64,000 bases of DNA from Sva-07 sp963716235 (GCA_963716235.1 CAVQTE010000024.1:1-64000); one strand, 5' to 3'; shown: positions 52,481-61,280, counted from the stretch's first letter. Notes: generated by a model from the sequence alone, not told the origin. Made by a program: numbers and translations.

Positions 52481-53781
52481 TCAGCGGCGTTCGATGTGGG
52501 CGCCGACGGCCGACAGGCGGCCGACCAGGTCGTCGTAGCCGCGGTCGATGTGGTGGATCCCGGTGATCTCGGTCTCGCCTTCGGCGGCCAGTCCTGCGAC
52601 GACCATGGCCGCTCCGGCCCGGATGTCATGCGCCCGAACCGGGGCACCGGAGAGTCGGGGCACACCCCGCACCACGGCGTGATGACCGCTCGTTCGCACG
52701 TCGGCTCCGAGCCGCTGCAGTTCCTCGACATAGCGGAACCGTCCGGGATAGAGGTTCTCCGTCACGATCCCGACGCCATCGGCCACCGCCAGCATGGTGA
52801 TGATGAGCGGCTTGTAGTCGGTGGCGATCCCCGGATACGGCAACGTCGCGACGTCGATCGCCCGCAGCCGATCCGGCGCAACGACACGCATCCGGTCGTC
52901 TCGACCACGCTCGCTCACCGTTGTGATCTCGAGGCCCATGTCGGCGAACCGGTCGAGCAACATCGTCATGTGTTCGGGGCGAGCGCCTTCGATGTCGAGC
53001 GCACCGCCGGCCACCGCAACCGCCGCGAGGTACGTCGCCGCCTGGATGCGATCCGGGACCGTGTGGTGCGATACGGCTCGCAACGATCCGCGCTCCACCC
53101 CATCGATCACGAGCGTCGAGGTGCCGACCCCCGAGATCTGTGCACCCATTGCGATCAGGAACTCGCACAGGTCGGCGATCTCGGGTTCACGGGCCGCGTT
53201 GTCGATCGTGGTTCGACCGTCGGCGAACACCGCGGCCGTCATCAGGTTCTCCGTTGCCCCGACGCTCGGGAAGTCGAACGTGATGTCGGCGCCGTGCAGC
53301 CGGTCGGCGGAGGCTTCGAGGTATCCGTGGCTGAACTTGAAGGTGGCACCCATGGCTTCGAGGCCGGCGACGTGCATGTCGATCGGACGTGATCCGAAGT
53401 CATCGCCCCCCGGCATCGACAGGCGCAGGTGCCCGCACCCGCGAGCAGCGGCCCGAGCACGTTGATCGATGCCCGGATCCGTTCGACGAGCTCGTACGGC
53501 GCCACGGGCGTGAGATCGCCGCGGTCGGTCAACAACAGGCGATCCGGTGTCGGTCGCTCGATCGACACGCCAATCGCCTCGAGCAGGTCGCCCATGATGG
53601 TGACATCGGCGATGTCGGGCACGTTGGTCAGTTCGAAGGTGCCGTCGCACAGCAGCGTGGCGGCCATCAGCTTGAGCACCGAGTTCTTCGCACCGGGGAC
53701 GGCGACGGTACCGGCGAGTGGTCCGTTGCCCCGCACGACGATCGTCGGCGCGTCGGTGAGCACCTCGGAGATCGGATTCAT
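52481..53781 (-). CDS. murA: UDP-N-acetylglucosamine 1-carboxyvinyltransferase MurA, one-base frameshift
   Basis: Catalyses the first committed step of peptidoglycan synthesis. The N-terminal frame (MNPISEV...GPLAGTVAVPGAKNSVLKLMAATLL...RASINVLGPLLA) and the C-terminal frame (CGHLRLSMPGGDDFGSRPIDMHVAGLEAMGA...FPSVGATENLMTAAV...TDYKPLIITML) meet near 53439-53440. Adding one base restores LLARCGHLRLSMPGGDD. The usual catalytic Cys loop position (GHLRLSMPGGD here) has Cys in RCG rather than in the later loop; this should be checked. murA is usually essential, so a sequencing error is likely. A -10-like CATACT on the minus strand (complement of 53790-53795) is eight bases before the ATG. Confidence 0.85.
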
Positions 53782-53789
53782 GACCCACC

Positions 53790-53797
53790 AGTATGCT
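53790..53797. promoter_or_regulatory. Overlapping divergent -10 elements of murA and the MFS gene
   Basis: AGTATGCT contains CATACT on the minus strand (toward murA) and TATGCT on the plus strand (toward the MFS gene), sharing four bases in a 22-base gap between start codons. Only one can be used at a time. Confidence 0.55.
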
Positions 53798-53803
53798 CCC
53801 GCC

Positions 53804-55387
53804 GTGGAGCCAGGCGGGCGCGTACTCATTCGTCGCTGGCCCGACACCCCCGACCAGCGCCAGCGCCTGACCGAGCCCCGAGACGACGTGTTGCTCGAAT
53901 CACGGCCGGTCGGCCGACAGCAACGACCGGACCACGCGCTCCCCGTACGATTCGCCCAGGAGGACGGTCCGTTCACCCGGTACGAGCGCACCGTCGAGGT
54001 CGCCGACGACGAACTGGTCGAGACCACGACGTACCGCCTGACGATCCCGTGGTTCGGATGGCTCTTCCGGTGGCCGGTCGGCCGGGTCCTCGCTCGCACG
54101 GGATCCTCGAACAGCTGGTGGGCGCCGCCGGACCGACTCGATCCGACCCAGATCCTGGTCGTCGGCCTGCTCGCCGCCGCTTCGATGAGCGCAGCGTTCG
54201 TCAACACGCTCTTCACCCAGACCGTCAACTTCGCTGCCGACGACTTCGGCGCCAGCGACACGGCGATCGGCGTCGCCGGCGCAGTGGTGAGAGCCGGGAT
54301 CGTCCTGGCGATCCCCGCGGCGGTGGTCGCCGACCGCATCGGGCGTCGACGCGTGATCGTCGCGGTGGCCTGGATCGGCCCGCTGTTGTCGGTCCTGGGC
54401 GCATTCGCACCGTCGTTCGCCGTGCTCGTGGCAACGCAGGCCGTGGCCCGTCCGATGGGTATTGCCCTCGCGTTCCTCGTCGGGGTCGTTGCATCGGAGG
54501 AGATGCCCCGCAACAGCCGGACCTACGCGGTGAGCATCCTCGCCATGGCTGCCGGCCTCGGCGCCGGAATCGCTGTGATCGCGCTGAGCCTCGCCGATCT
54601 CGGCACCGGTGGCTGGCGTTTCGTCTACCTGCTCGCCGCCATCTGGTGCGTCGTCGCGCTCGACCTCGCTCGGCGTCTTCCGGAGACCCGTCGCTTCACC
54701 GCCGCCCACATCGTCGCCCGCATCCGGCCACCGCGGATGAACCGTCGACGCCTCCTGTTGCTCAGCTCCGTCGCCTTTGCCGGCAACATCTTCATCGCGC
54801 CCGCGAGCCTCTTTCAGAACAACTACCTCAGCGACGTCCGAGGGTTCTCCGGGGGCATGATCGCTGTGTTCTCCATCGTCGTCGGGACCCCGGCGAGCAT
54901 CGGCCTGATCGTCGGTGGGCGGATCGCCGACACCCGCGGTCGACGGCGTCTGATCGCCGTCACGGTGCCGCTCGGTACGGCGGGGGTCGTCGGCGCGTTC
55001 GCCGTCGGCGGCGTGCCCCTGTGGGTCCTGTCACTTCTCGGGGGGCTGCTGCTCAGCGCGGCGTACCCAGCGCTCGCGGTGTATCGAACCGAACTCTTCC
55101 CCACCGGCAACCGCAGCCGGGCGACCGGGCTCGTCACGGCCGCTGCGCTCATCGGTGGCATCGTCGGGTTGCTGTCGATGGGTGCACTGCTCGATGCCGA
55201 CTGGTCATATGCGGAGGTGTTGGCGACCCTCGCAATCGGCCAGTTGATCGTCACCGTGCTCGTCGTCGTCGCCTACCCCGAGACCGCCCACCTGGAACTC
55301 GAGGCGCTCAACCCGGAAGATGCCCCGATCGACCTGCACCACCTCGACGCCGACTTCCCCCACCCCGCCGATTTCACCGACCCCTGA
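53804..55387 (+). CDS. MFS transporter with a long N-terminal cytoplasmic domain
   Basis: A 527-residue transporter. The first about 110 residues are soluble and unusual for MFS (MEPGGRVLIRRWPDTPDQRQ...PVRFAQEDGPFTRYERTVEVADDELVETTTYRL), then about twelve helices begin at DPTQILVVGLLAAASMSAAF. ADRIGRRRVIVAVAW is the loop 2-3 motif. The N-terminal part may sense a ligand or link to a partner. TATGCT at 53792-53797 is six bases before GTG 53804. A convergent hairpin at 55408 follows. Confidence 0.88.
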   Translation: MEPGGRVLIRRWPDTPDQRQRLTEPRDDVLLESRPVGRQQRPDHALPVRFAQEDGPFTRYERTVEVADDELVETTTYRLTIPWFGWLFRWPVGRVLARTGSSNSWWAPPDRLDPTQILVVGLLAAASMSAAFVNTLFTQTVNFAADDFGASDTAIGVAGAVVRAGIVLAIPAAVVADRIGRRRVIVAVAWIGPLLSVLGAFAPSFAVLVATQAVARPMGIALAFLVGVVASEEMPRNSRTYAVSILAMAAGLGAGIAVIALSLADLGTGGWRFVYLLAAIWCVVALDLARRLPETRRFTAAHIVARIRPPRMNRRRLLLLSSVAFAGNIFIAPASLFQNNYLSDVRGFSGGMIAVFSIVVGTPASIGLIVGGRIADTRGRRRLIAVTVPLGTAGVVGAFAVGGVPLWVLSLLGGLLLSAAYPALAVYRTELFPTGNRSRATGLVTAAALIGGIVGLLSMGALLDADWSYAEVLATLAIGQLIVTVLVVVAYPETAHLELEALNPEDAPIDLHHLDADFPHPADFTDP

Positions 55388-55407
55388 ACCCGCCTCCCCA
55401 GTACAAG

Positions 55408-55447
55408 CGATGAGCGAGCAGCCAGCATGCGGTCCCTTCGCTCATCG
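55408..55447. terminator. Ten-base-pair hairpin between convergent genes
   Basis: CGATGAGCGA (55408-55417) and TCGCTCATCG (55438-55447) are perfect complements with a 20-base loop, in the gap between the MFS and hydrolase stop codons. No T-run. Confidence 0.6.
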
Positions 55448-55450
55448 GCG

Positions 55451-56038
55451 TCACGTTCGACGCGGCGCCGTGTGACGGTTGACGAAGCGGGCGACGGCCT
55501 CCGCGATCGTGGCATCGGCACCCTTCAGATCGTGGCGTCCGCCCTCGATCCAGATGTGTTCGACGGGTGCCTTCATCGTCGAGGTCGCGACAGCGAATTC
55601 GTCGGGTGAGCCGAACGGATCCCTCGTGCCCGAGATGAACAGGCACGGCACCGAGATGTCGGCGAGATGCTCGACACGGAGGTTCTCCGGCTTGGCCGGC
55701 GGATGCAGCGGGTAGCAGATCAACACCAGCCCGGCAAGCCTCGCCACCTCGCCACCGCTGTCGACATCGGCCGCGACCATCGACGTCATCCGCCCGCCCA
55801 TCGAGCGCCCACCCATCACGATCGGCCCGCGACGACGAGCGAAGCCGGCGAGATCGTCGCGGATCGAGGCCATGAGCTTCGGGGCACGATCGGGAGCGCG
55901 TCGACCCTCGCGTCGATACGGGAAGTCGATGCGCTCCACGGCGGCCGATCGGCCGAGTCGCTGCTCGATCGCCACCAGGCTCGGATGGTCACAGCTCGAA
56001 CCGGCGCCGGGGTACAGCAACACCGTGGGTTTCGCCAT
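55451..56038 (-). CDS. Alpha/beta-hydrolase (TEX30/KANL3-like)
   Basis: A 195-residue small hydrolase. The nucleophile elbow is GGRSMGGRMTSM near residue 77; the Asp is likely in FISGTRDPFGSP near 137 and the His in IEGGRHDLKG near 168, so the triad is complete. N-terminal TVLLYPGAGSSCDHPSLVAIEQRL fits the same family. Substrate unknown. It starts 16 bases after the J-domain gene stop on the same strand. Confidence 0.88.
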   Translation of the reverse strand: MAKPTVLLYPGAGSSCDHPSLVAIEQRLGRSAAVERIDFPYRREGRRAPDRAPKLMASIRDDLAGFARRRGPIVMGGRSMGGRMTSMVAADVDSGGEVARLAGLVLICYPLHPPAKPENLRVEHLADISVPCLFISGTRDPFGSPDEFAVATSTMKAPVEHIWIEGGRHDLKGADATIAEAVARFVNRHTAPRRT

Positions 56039-56054
56039 CAGCGTTCGTCCCGGC

Positions 56055-56756
56055 TCATTCCGGTGCGGCGCTGAGCACCCGACGGGCTTCGGCGAGATCG
56101 CTCATCGCCTTGGCGGCATCGATGCTGTCGCCGCCGTGGTCGGGGTGCACGTTGCGCATCTGTTCACGGAACTTGGCCATCACGTCACGCTTCGACGGCG
56201 GCTTGCCACCGAGGTCGAAACCGAGGATGCCCATCGCCCATGATCGCGGATCGGCAAGCGCCTCCAGGGCCAGCGTCTGGGACCCTGCGAGGTACGCCAC
56301 CAGCGACGGCCCGATCGGACCTCGCCAGCGTGCTGCCTTCTGGAGCACCGGAGCGATCCGACGACGGTGCTCGGGCGCCAACCGCTCGACGGCGTAGATC
56401 GCGCCCAACACCTGGGCCAGATCGGTGCCCTGCGAACGGAAGTCGAACGACAGGTCGTCGCCGTTGCCGAGCATCGTGTGGTGGCTCTTCGCCAGCCCGT
56501 GCCGATCGACCTGGAAGCGATGGCGAAGGCGGGGCTGCACGATGCGCGCACCGGTCTCGACCTCGGTGATGAGGCGGTGCACGTCGGGCACGAGTTCGTC
56601 GTCGACTCCGTACAGGTGCTCGGCGACGATCGCACCGAGCAACAGGCCTCCGAAACCGGGCGCCGGGTCGACCGGGAGCACCATGTGGCCGAGCGCCACG
56701 CGACGCGTCGGCACCGCCGGGCGGGTGTGCCAGATCTCGAGCTCCGCGAGCAGCAC
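56055..56756 (-). CDS. J-domain protein with a C-terminal J domain
   Basis: A 233-residue protein: an uncharacterised N-terminal region of about 170 residues (VLLAELEIWHTRPAVP...ALGHMVLPVDPAPGFGGLLLGAIVAEHLYG), then a C-terminal J-like domain (MGILGFDLGGKPPSKRDVMAKFREQMRNVHPDHGGDSIDAAKAMSDLAEARRVL) with the HPD tripeptide. It should recruit an Hsp70. The start is GTG 56756, 12 bases after the stop codon of the upstream gene; an earlier CTG is possible. J domains are usually N-terminal, so the order is notable, though known for the TIM14/DjlA-type group. Confidence 0.82.
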   Translation of the reverse strand: MLLAELEIWHTRPAVPTRRVALGHMVLPVDPAPGFGGLLLGAIVAEHLYGVDDELVPDVHRLITEVETGARIVQPRLRHRFQVDRHGLAKSHHTMLGNGDDLSFDFRSQGTDLAQVLGAIYAVERLAPEHRRRIAPVLQKAARWRGPIGPSLVAYLAGSQTLALEALADPRSWAMGILGFDLGGKPPSKRDVMAKFREQMRNVHPDHGGDSIDAAKAMSDLAEARRVLSAAPE

Positions 56757-56767
56757 GGCGTCGCGGC

Positions 56768-57556
56768 TCAGACGTAGGGCCGAAGCAACGAACGCAGCTC
56801 CTGGGCAGCGCCGATGACCTCGGATTCGTGATCGTCGCCGGAGTCGGCGTCGTGGGCCTGTGCCGCCACCAGCCCGACGACCTTGTCGACACCTTCGACA
56901 CCGGCGGCCCACGTCCGGTGCGCCAGGCCGTACGGTGGGTGCTTGGCATCGAGCTGACCCTGCAGGTCGATCAGGGTGCTTCGGGCACTCGCATCGAGTG
57001 GGTCCTTGGCCAGTTTGTCGGCCGCGAGGAACATGGCGCTCAGTGCACCCTCTGGTGGCGCCGCGCCTTCATCACCCGTCCCACCGAGCAGCTCGCCCGA
57101 CTCGATCGCGTCGAGCAGATCGTCGACTGCGTGCTCGGCGTCGGCCGCGACGATCACCGTGGTGCCATCCCAGCGATGAGGAATCTCCGCGTCGATCAGG
57201 GCTGAAGTCAGCACCTTGCGGTCGGCATCGGTCCACTCGTCGAGCCCGAACTCGGTCGACTCGGCATCATCCTGGAGGATGATCGGGAACGGACCGAACA
57301 GCGCCTCGAGGCGCTCGAACAGCGCGTCGACGTCGGCCTCGACCTCCTCGGGAACGACCAGTTCGTCACCGTCCCAGAAGTGCGGGAACTCGGCGTCGGC
57401 GAGCGCCTCGGACAGCTCCGCGCGCTGCTCGAAGGTCCACACCACCATGTCGTAGTGCACCTTGACGACATCTGGGTCGAACGGATCGAAGTCGATCGGC
57501 TGACCCGAGGTGCCGGTCGCTTCCTGTTTGTCCTCGCCCTTGTTCACAAATGCCAC
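56768..57556 (-). CDS. Acidic protein with an internal duplicated domain
   Basis: A 262-residue acidic soluble protein. Two segments are clearly related: WTFEQRAELSEALADAEFPHFWDGDELVVPEEVEADVDALFERLE (about 40-85) and WTDADRKVLTSALIDAEIPHRWDGTTVIVAADAEHAVDDLLDAIE (about 108-152). The pattern L..AL.DAE.PH.WDG resembles DUF2007-type putative signal-transducing repeats. The C-terminal third is Ala/Asp-rich. The start is GTG 57556, with TAGCGT (complement of 57563-57568) six bases upstream. It leads the operon with the J-domain and hydrolase genes. Confidence 0.72.
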   Translation of the reverse strand: MAFVNKGEDKQEATGTSGQPIDFDPFDPDVVKVHYDMVVWTFEQRAELSEALADAEFPHFWDGDELVVPEEVEADVDALFERLEALFGPFPIILQDDAESTEFGLDEWTDADRKVLTSALIDAEIPHRWDGTTVIVAADAEHAVDDLLDAIESGELLGGTGDEGAAPPEGALSAMFLAADKLAKDPLDASARSTLIDLQGQLDAKHPPYGLAHRTWAAGVEGVDKVVGLVAAQAHDADSGDDHESEVIGAAQELRSLLRPYV

Positions 57557-57600
57557 GGCGGAACGCTACCGGTACCACGAGGGTGCCCGAAGTCGGGCGG

Positions 57601-59370
57601 TCAGTTCGTTCCGCGAAATCTCCGCAGGAACCGCTCGGTACGGGCGTACTCGTCTCGCTGGTTGGTCGGGTCGCGAAAGCCGTGGCCCTCGTCTTCGTAC
57701 ACGACGAGCTCGACGTCACCGCCACCGCTGCGGATCCGAGCCGCCAGCGTCACGCTGTGGGCCACCGGAACGACCGGGTCGTCGTTGCCGTGGAACACCA
57801 GCAAGGGCGACACGATCCGGTCGGCCCGGTTGATCGGCGACAGTGAGCGAAACCGGTCATCCAGACCCGGCTCGCCCGGTCGCCCGACGAGTGTGTCGGT
57901 GTAGTGCGCCTCGAATCGATGGGTCGCCTCCGCCAATCCTGCGAGATCGCTCACCGGATACGACGCCACTGCGCCCGCAACGAGATCTCCGTGGTCCGCG
58001 AGCAGCCCCAACACCGTGAGCCCGCCGGAAGACCCTCCGATCACCACGGTGGTCGCCGGCGTGGCCCAACCGTGCGCGTGGGCGTGACGGATGAGCGCGG
58101 CGGTGTCGTCGACGTCGAGTCGTCCCCATTCGCCGTTCAGCGCCTGCTGGTAGTGCCGGCCGTGGCCGGTCGTACCCCGAGGGTCGACCACGAGCACATC
58201 CCACCCTCGACTGCACCAGAAGGCGACACGCGGACGAAAGTCGACCTGCCACTGATCGGTCGGCCCGCCGTGGACCCAGCACAGCATGCGACCCTCCCCC
58301 GCTGCGTACCGGCGGGCGTGGAGCACGACGCCGTCATGTTCGACCGTGACCGCCTCGGGCTCCGCCAGCACCACGTCGCACCACGCCGTGGCGCCACTCG
58401 CAGCCACGACGCGTCCGGGACGTTCGGGCACTGCAAGATCGACGACGACGATCTCGGGCGGTGTCGTCGGGCCGGACCGCAGCGCCACGAGCCGATCGTC
58501 GACCATCGACAGCTGGCCGTGGACGCCGACCACGTCGGTTGCCAGATCGCGGACGCCTCCCGCCGGGTCGATGATGGACAGTGCCCCGAATCCGGCGCGG
58601 TTGCGCGCCACGATGCACGCGCCATCGGGGCGCACGACGAATGAGTGCTGCCCCATGGCCCACGTCGGGCCGGCGTGTTCACCCTCGGCGACCACGGCCC
58701 GATCGCCCAGGTGCACGTTCAGCCAACCGGCACCGTCGTGCACACAGGTCGGCGTGCCATCCGGCGCGAAGCGCGGCTGCTGGACCGCTCCGGTCGCCGG
58801 TCGCCACGTCGAGAGATCGGCGGTCGCCAAGGGAGCACGGCAGTCGACGCGTTCGGCGCCATCCCACGGCATCGCCGGTGGCGACCATCCCTGCCATGAC
58901 ACGACCGTGGCATCGGGCGACACGGAGGGATCGAAACAGAACTCGTGGCGGCCATCGTCGAGCCGACGGCCCGTTCCCGTTTCGAGGTCGGTGAGCCACA
59001 CCTCGGCCTCGTCGAGGACGTACACGACGAACTGACCGCGCACCCACGGAGCCCGAGCGCTGCGCTCGTGAGCGGTCACCCGTCGGAGATCGAGTCCGCG
59101 CGCACACCACAACTCACCGTCGACCGCGGCATACACCACGCCGGTCGAATCCGTCAGCCACGAGTAACAGCCTCCGCCCATCCCTCGCCCGGGTGACGGA
59201 TCGGGGCCGAAGGCAAGGGCTCGCGCCGGCTCACATGCATCGATGTCGACGACCAGGATCGCGGAGGCGCTCCGCCACCGTTCGACGAACGCAATTCGTC
59301 CACCGTCCGGAGACAGCTTCGGCTCGGTCAACTCGCGTCCCGACAGCACGAGCTCGAGGGGGATCTCCAC
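57601..59370 (-). CDS. S9-family (prolyl oligopeptidase-like) serine peptidase
   Basis: A 589-residue peptidase. A beta-propeller-like N-terminal region (about 1-350) precedes an alpha/beta-hydrolase domain with the catalytic Ser in VVIGGSSGGLTVLGLL near residue 453, Asp in FHGNDDPVVPVAHS near 530 and His in YEDEGHGFRDP near 560. It probably cleaves short peptides after Pro or acylated residues. No signal peptide, so cytoplasmic. The start is GTG 59370: TACAGT (complement of 59377-59382) is six bases upstream, divergent from glpX. Confidence 0.92.
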   Translation of the reverse strand: MEIPLELVLSGRELTEPKLSPDGGRIAFVERWRSASAILVVDIDACEPARALAFGPDPSPGRGMGGGCYSWLTDSTGVVYAAVDGELWCARGLDLRRVTAHERSARAPWVRGQFVVYVLDEAEVWLTDLETGTGRRLDDGRHEFCFDPSVSPDATVVSWQGWSPPAMPWDGAERVDCRAPLATADLSTWRPATGAVQQPRFAPDGTPTCVHDGAGWLNVHLGDRAVVAEGEHAGPTWAMGQHSFVVRPDGACIVARNRAGFGALSIIDPAGGVRDLATDVVGVHGQLSMVDDRLVALRSGPTTPPEIVVVDLAVPERPGRVVAASGATAWCDVVLAEPEAVTVEHDGVVLHARRYAAGEGRMLCWVHGGPTDQWQVDFRPRVAFWCSRGWDVLVVDPRGTTGHGRHYQQALNGEWGRLDVDDTAALIRHAHAHGWATPATTVVIGGSSGGLTVLGLLADHGDLVAGAVASYPVSDLAGLAEATHRFEAHYTDTLVGRPGEPGLDDRFRSLSPINRADRIVSPLLVFHGNDDPVVPVAHSVTLAARIRSGGGDVELVVYEDEGHGFRDPTNQRDEYARTERFLRRFRGTN

Positions 59371-59428
59371 GGTCAGACTGTACGGCGACGAAGCCATCGC
59401 GTCCGACCGGCCGAGGTACGTTGGAGTC

Positions 59429-60424
59429 ATGACAACGTCGTCACGCCAGCAGCCCGATCGCAACCTCGCCATGGATTTGGTTCGTGCCACCGAATCCGCC
59501 TGCCTCGCCTCCGCCCGCTGGGTCGGCCGCGGCGACAAGAACAGCGCCGATGACGCCGCCGTCGAGGCCATGCGAATGTCGCTGTCGACGGTGGCGATGG
59601 ACGGCATCGTCGTCATCGGCGAGGGCGAGAAGGACGATGCCCCGATGCTCTTCAACGGCGAGCACGTCGGCGACGGCAGCGCCCCTGCGGTCGACGTGGC
59701 CGTCGACCCGATCGACGGGACGACGCTCACCGCCCAGGGCAAGACCAACGCACTCTCGGTGATCGCCGTCTCCGACCGGGGGTCGATGCTCGATCCCGGG
59801 CCGTCGTTCTACATGGACAAGATCGCAGTGGGTCCGGAGGCGGTCGGCGCCATCGACATCACGGCCACGGCCACCCAGAACCTGCGCTGGATCGCGAAGG
59901 CCAAGGGCGAGGAGGTGCGTGACCTCACCGTGGTGATCCTCGACCGGCCGCGTCACGCCGAACTCATCGCCGAGATCCGCGCCAGCGGCTGTCGGATCCG
60001 CCTGATCACCGACGGCGACGTCTACGGCTCGGTGGCGACCTGCTGGCCCGATGCCGGCGCCGACGCGCTGTTCGGAATCGGAGGCACACCCGAATGTGTC
60101 ATCTCGGCGGCGGCGATGAAGGCGATGGGCGGCGAGATCCAGGCGCGGTTCGCACCGCAGAGCGACAAGGAGCACGACGCCATGACCGAGGCGGGCTTCG
60201 ATCTGTCCCGCGTCTTCGGTCAGGACGACCTGATCAAGAGCGACAACTGCTTCTTCGCGGCGACCGGCCTCACCGATGGCGCACTGCTGCGCGGCGTCCG
60301 CTTCGACGCAACGGGCGCTCGCACCCAGAGCCTCGTCATGCGTTCACGCAGTGGCACGGTCCGTCTGATCGATGCCCACCACCGCGTCGCGAAACTCCGC
60401 GAGTTCTCCGCCATCGACTACTGA
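59429..60424 (+). CDS. glpX: Fructose-1,6-bisphosphatase class II (GlpX)
   Basis: A 331-residue gluconeogenic phosphatase. Metal- and phosphate-binding segments: GRGDKNSADDAAVEAMR near residue 33, IGEGEKDDAPMLFNGE near 66, VDPIDGTTLTAQGKTNALSV near 93 and DGDVYGSVATCWPDAGADALFGIGGTPE near 193. TACGTT at 59417-59422 is six bases before the ATG. The stop codon is the outer end of the palindrome at 60422-60471. Gluconeogenic flux could feed the glycogen cluster. Confidence 0.96.
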   Translation: MTTSSRQQPDRNLAMDLVRATESACLASARWVGRGDKNSADDAAVEAMRMSLSTVAMDGIVVIGEGEKDDAPMLFNGEHVGDGSAPAVDVAVDPIDGTTLTAQGKTNALSVIAVSDRGSMLDPGPSFYMDKIAVGPEAVGAIDITATATQNLRWIAKAKGEEVRDLTVVILDRPRHAELIAEIRASGCRIRLITDGDVYGSVATCWPDAGADALFGIGGTPECVISAAAMKAMGGEIQARFAPQSDKEHDAMTEAGFDLSRVFGQDDLIKSDNCFFAATGLTDGALLRGVRFDATGARTQSLVMRSRSGTVRLIDAHHRVAKLREFSAIDY

Positions 60425-60471
60425 ATGAGACGCGAAAATGAGAGGCGGGGTCAGGCCCCGCGTCTCATTCA
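60422..60471. terminator. Stop-to-stop palindrome between glpX and the SDR gene
   Basis: TGAATGAGACGCG (60422-60434) is perfectly complementary to 60459-60471. The first three bases are the glpX TGA and the last three are the SDR TGA on the other strand. A second left arm (ATGAGAGGCGGGGTC, 60438-60452) can pair with the same right half with two mismatches, giving two alternative hairpins. The centre GGGGTC-A-GGCCCC recalls the REP-like core. Confidence 0.75.
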
Positions 60472-61242
60472 GCGGGTGATGGAGCCGCTGACCCAGCGGG
60501 TGATCGAGCGGGGCATGATGTCGCTGAAGGTGACGGCGGTCTTGTAGAGCACGCCGGGCACGGAGATCGTCTTGTTGCTCGCAACGTCGTCCAGACCCGT
60601 CGACGCCACCTGTTCGACTGAGGTCCAGGCGAGGCCCGGAACCTTCGTCGCGAGCCCGGTCGTGTTGCTGTGATCCTGGAACTCGGTCTTCGTCAGGCCA
60701 GGGCAGAGTGCCGTGACGTGGACTCCCGACGACTTCACCTCCGCATGGAGCGCTTCGGTCAGACTGGTGACGTACGCCTTGGTGGCTGCGTACACCCCGA
60801 GGCCCGGCGAGGCCTGGAAGCTCGCCACGCTCGACACGTTCAACAGGTAGCCACGCCCCCGGGGCACCATGGTGGCCAGCGCCGCATGACTCAACACCGT
60901 CAGCGCCTTCACGTTGAGTTCGACCTCACCGGCCAGGCGGTCGACATCGAGTTCGTGGAAGACGCCGCTCGTGCCGAAGCCGGCGTTGTTGACGACGAGG
61001 TCGATCGGATCACTCGTCGACTGGATGCGCTCCACCGTGGCCGCTTGACCGGTACTCGTCGCGAGGTCGGCCTCGAGGACCTCGAAGCCGTCGTATCGGT
61101 CGGCGATCTCGCGCAGCCGATCGCCGCGGCGGGCGACGAGCACGGTCGGCACACCAGCCTCTCCCAGGAGACGAGCCATCTCGGCGCCGATCCCCGACGA
61201 TGCACCGGTGAGGAGGGCAGACGTGAACGGGTAGCTCGACAT
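60469..61242 (-). CDS. Short-chain dehydrogenase/reductase
   Basis: A 257-residue NAD(P)-binding enzyme. The N-terminal TGASSGIGAEMARLL near residue 12, NNAGFGT near 88, a catalytic Ser in LLNVSSVAS near 140 and YAATKAYV near 153 (YxxxK) form a complete classical SDR active site. LVARRGDRL after strand 2 suggests NADP(H). Substrate unknown. TAGGTT (complement of 61251-61256) is eight bases before the ATG. Confidence 0.93.
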   Translation of the reverse strand: MSSYPFTSALLTGASSGIGAEMARLLGEAGVPTVLVARRGDRLREIADRYDGFEVLEADLATSTGQAATVERIQSTSDPIDLVVNNAGFGTSGVFHELDVDRLAGEVELNVKALTVLSHAALATMVPRGRGYLLNVSSVASFQASPGLGVYAATKAYVTSLTEALHAEVKSSGVHVTALCPGLTKTEFQDHSNTTGLATKVPGLAWTSVEQVASTGLDDVASNKTISVPGVLYKTAVTFSDIMPRSITRWVSGSITR

Positions 61243-61280
61243 GCCTCTCGAACCTAGCGGCGCGCCGACCAGAAGGTGAC

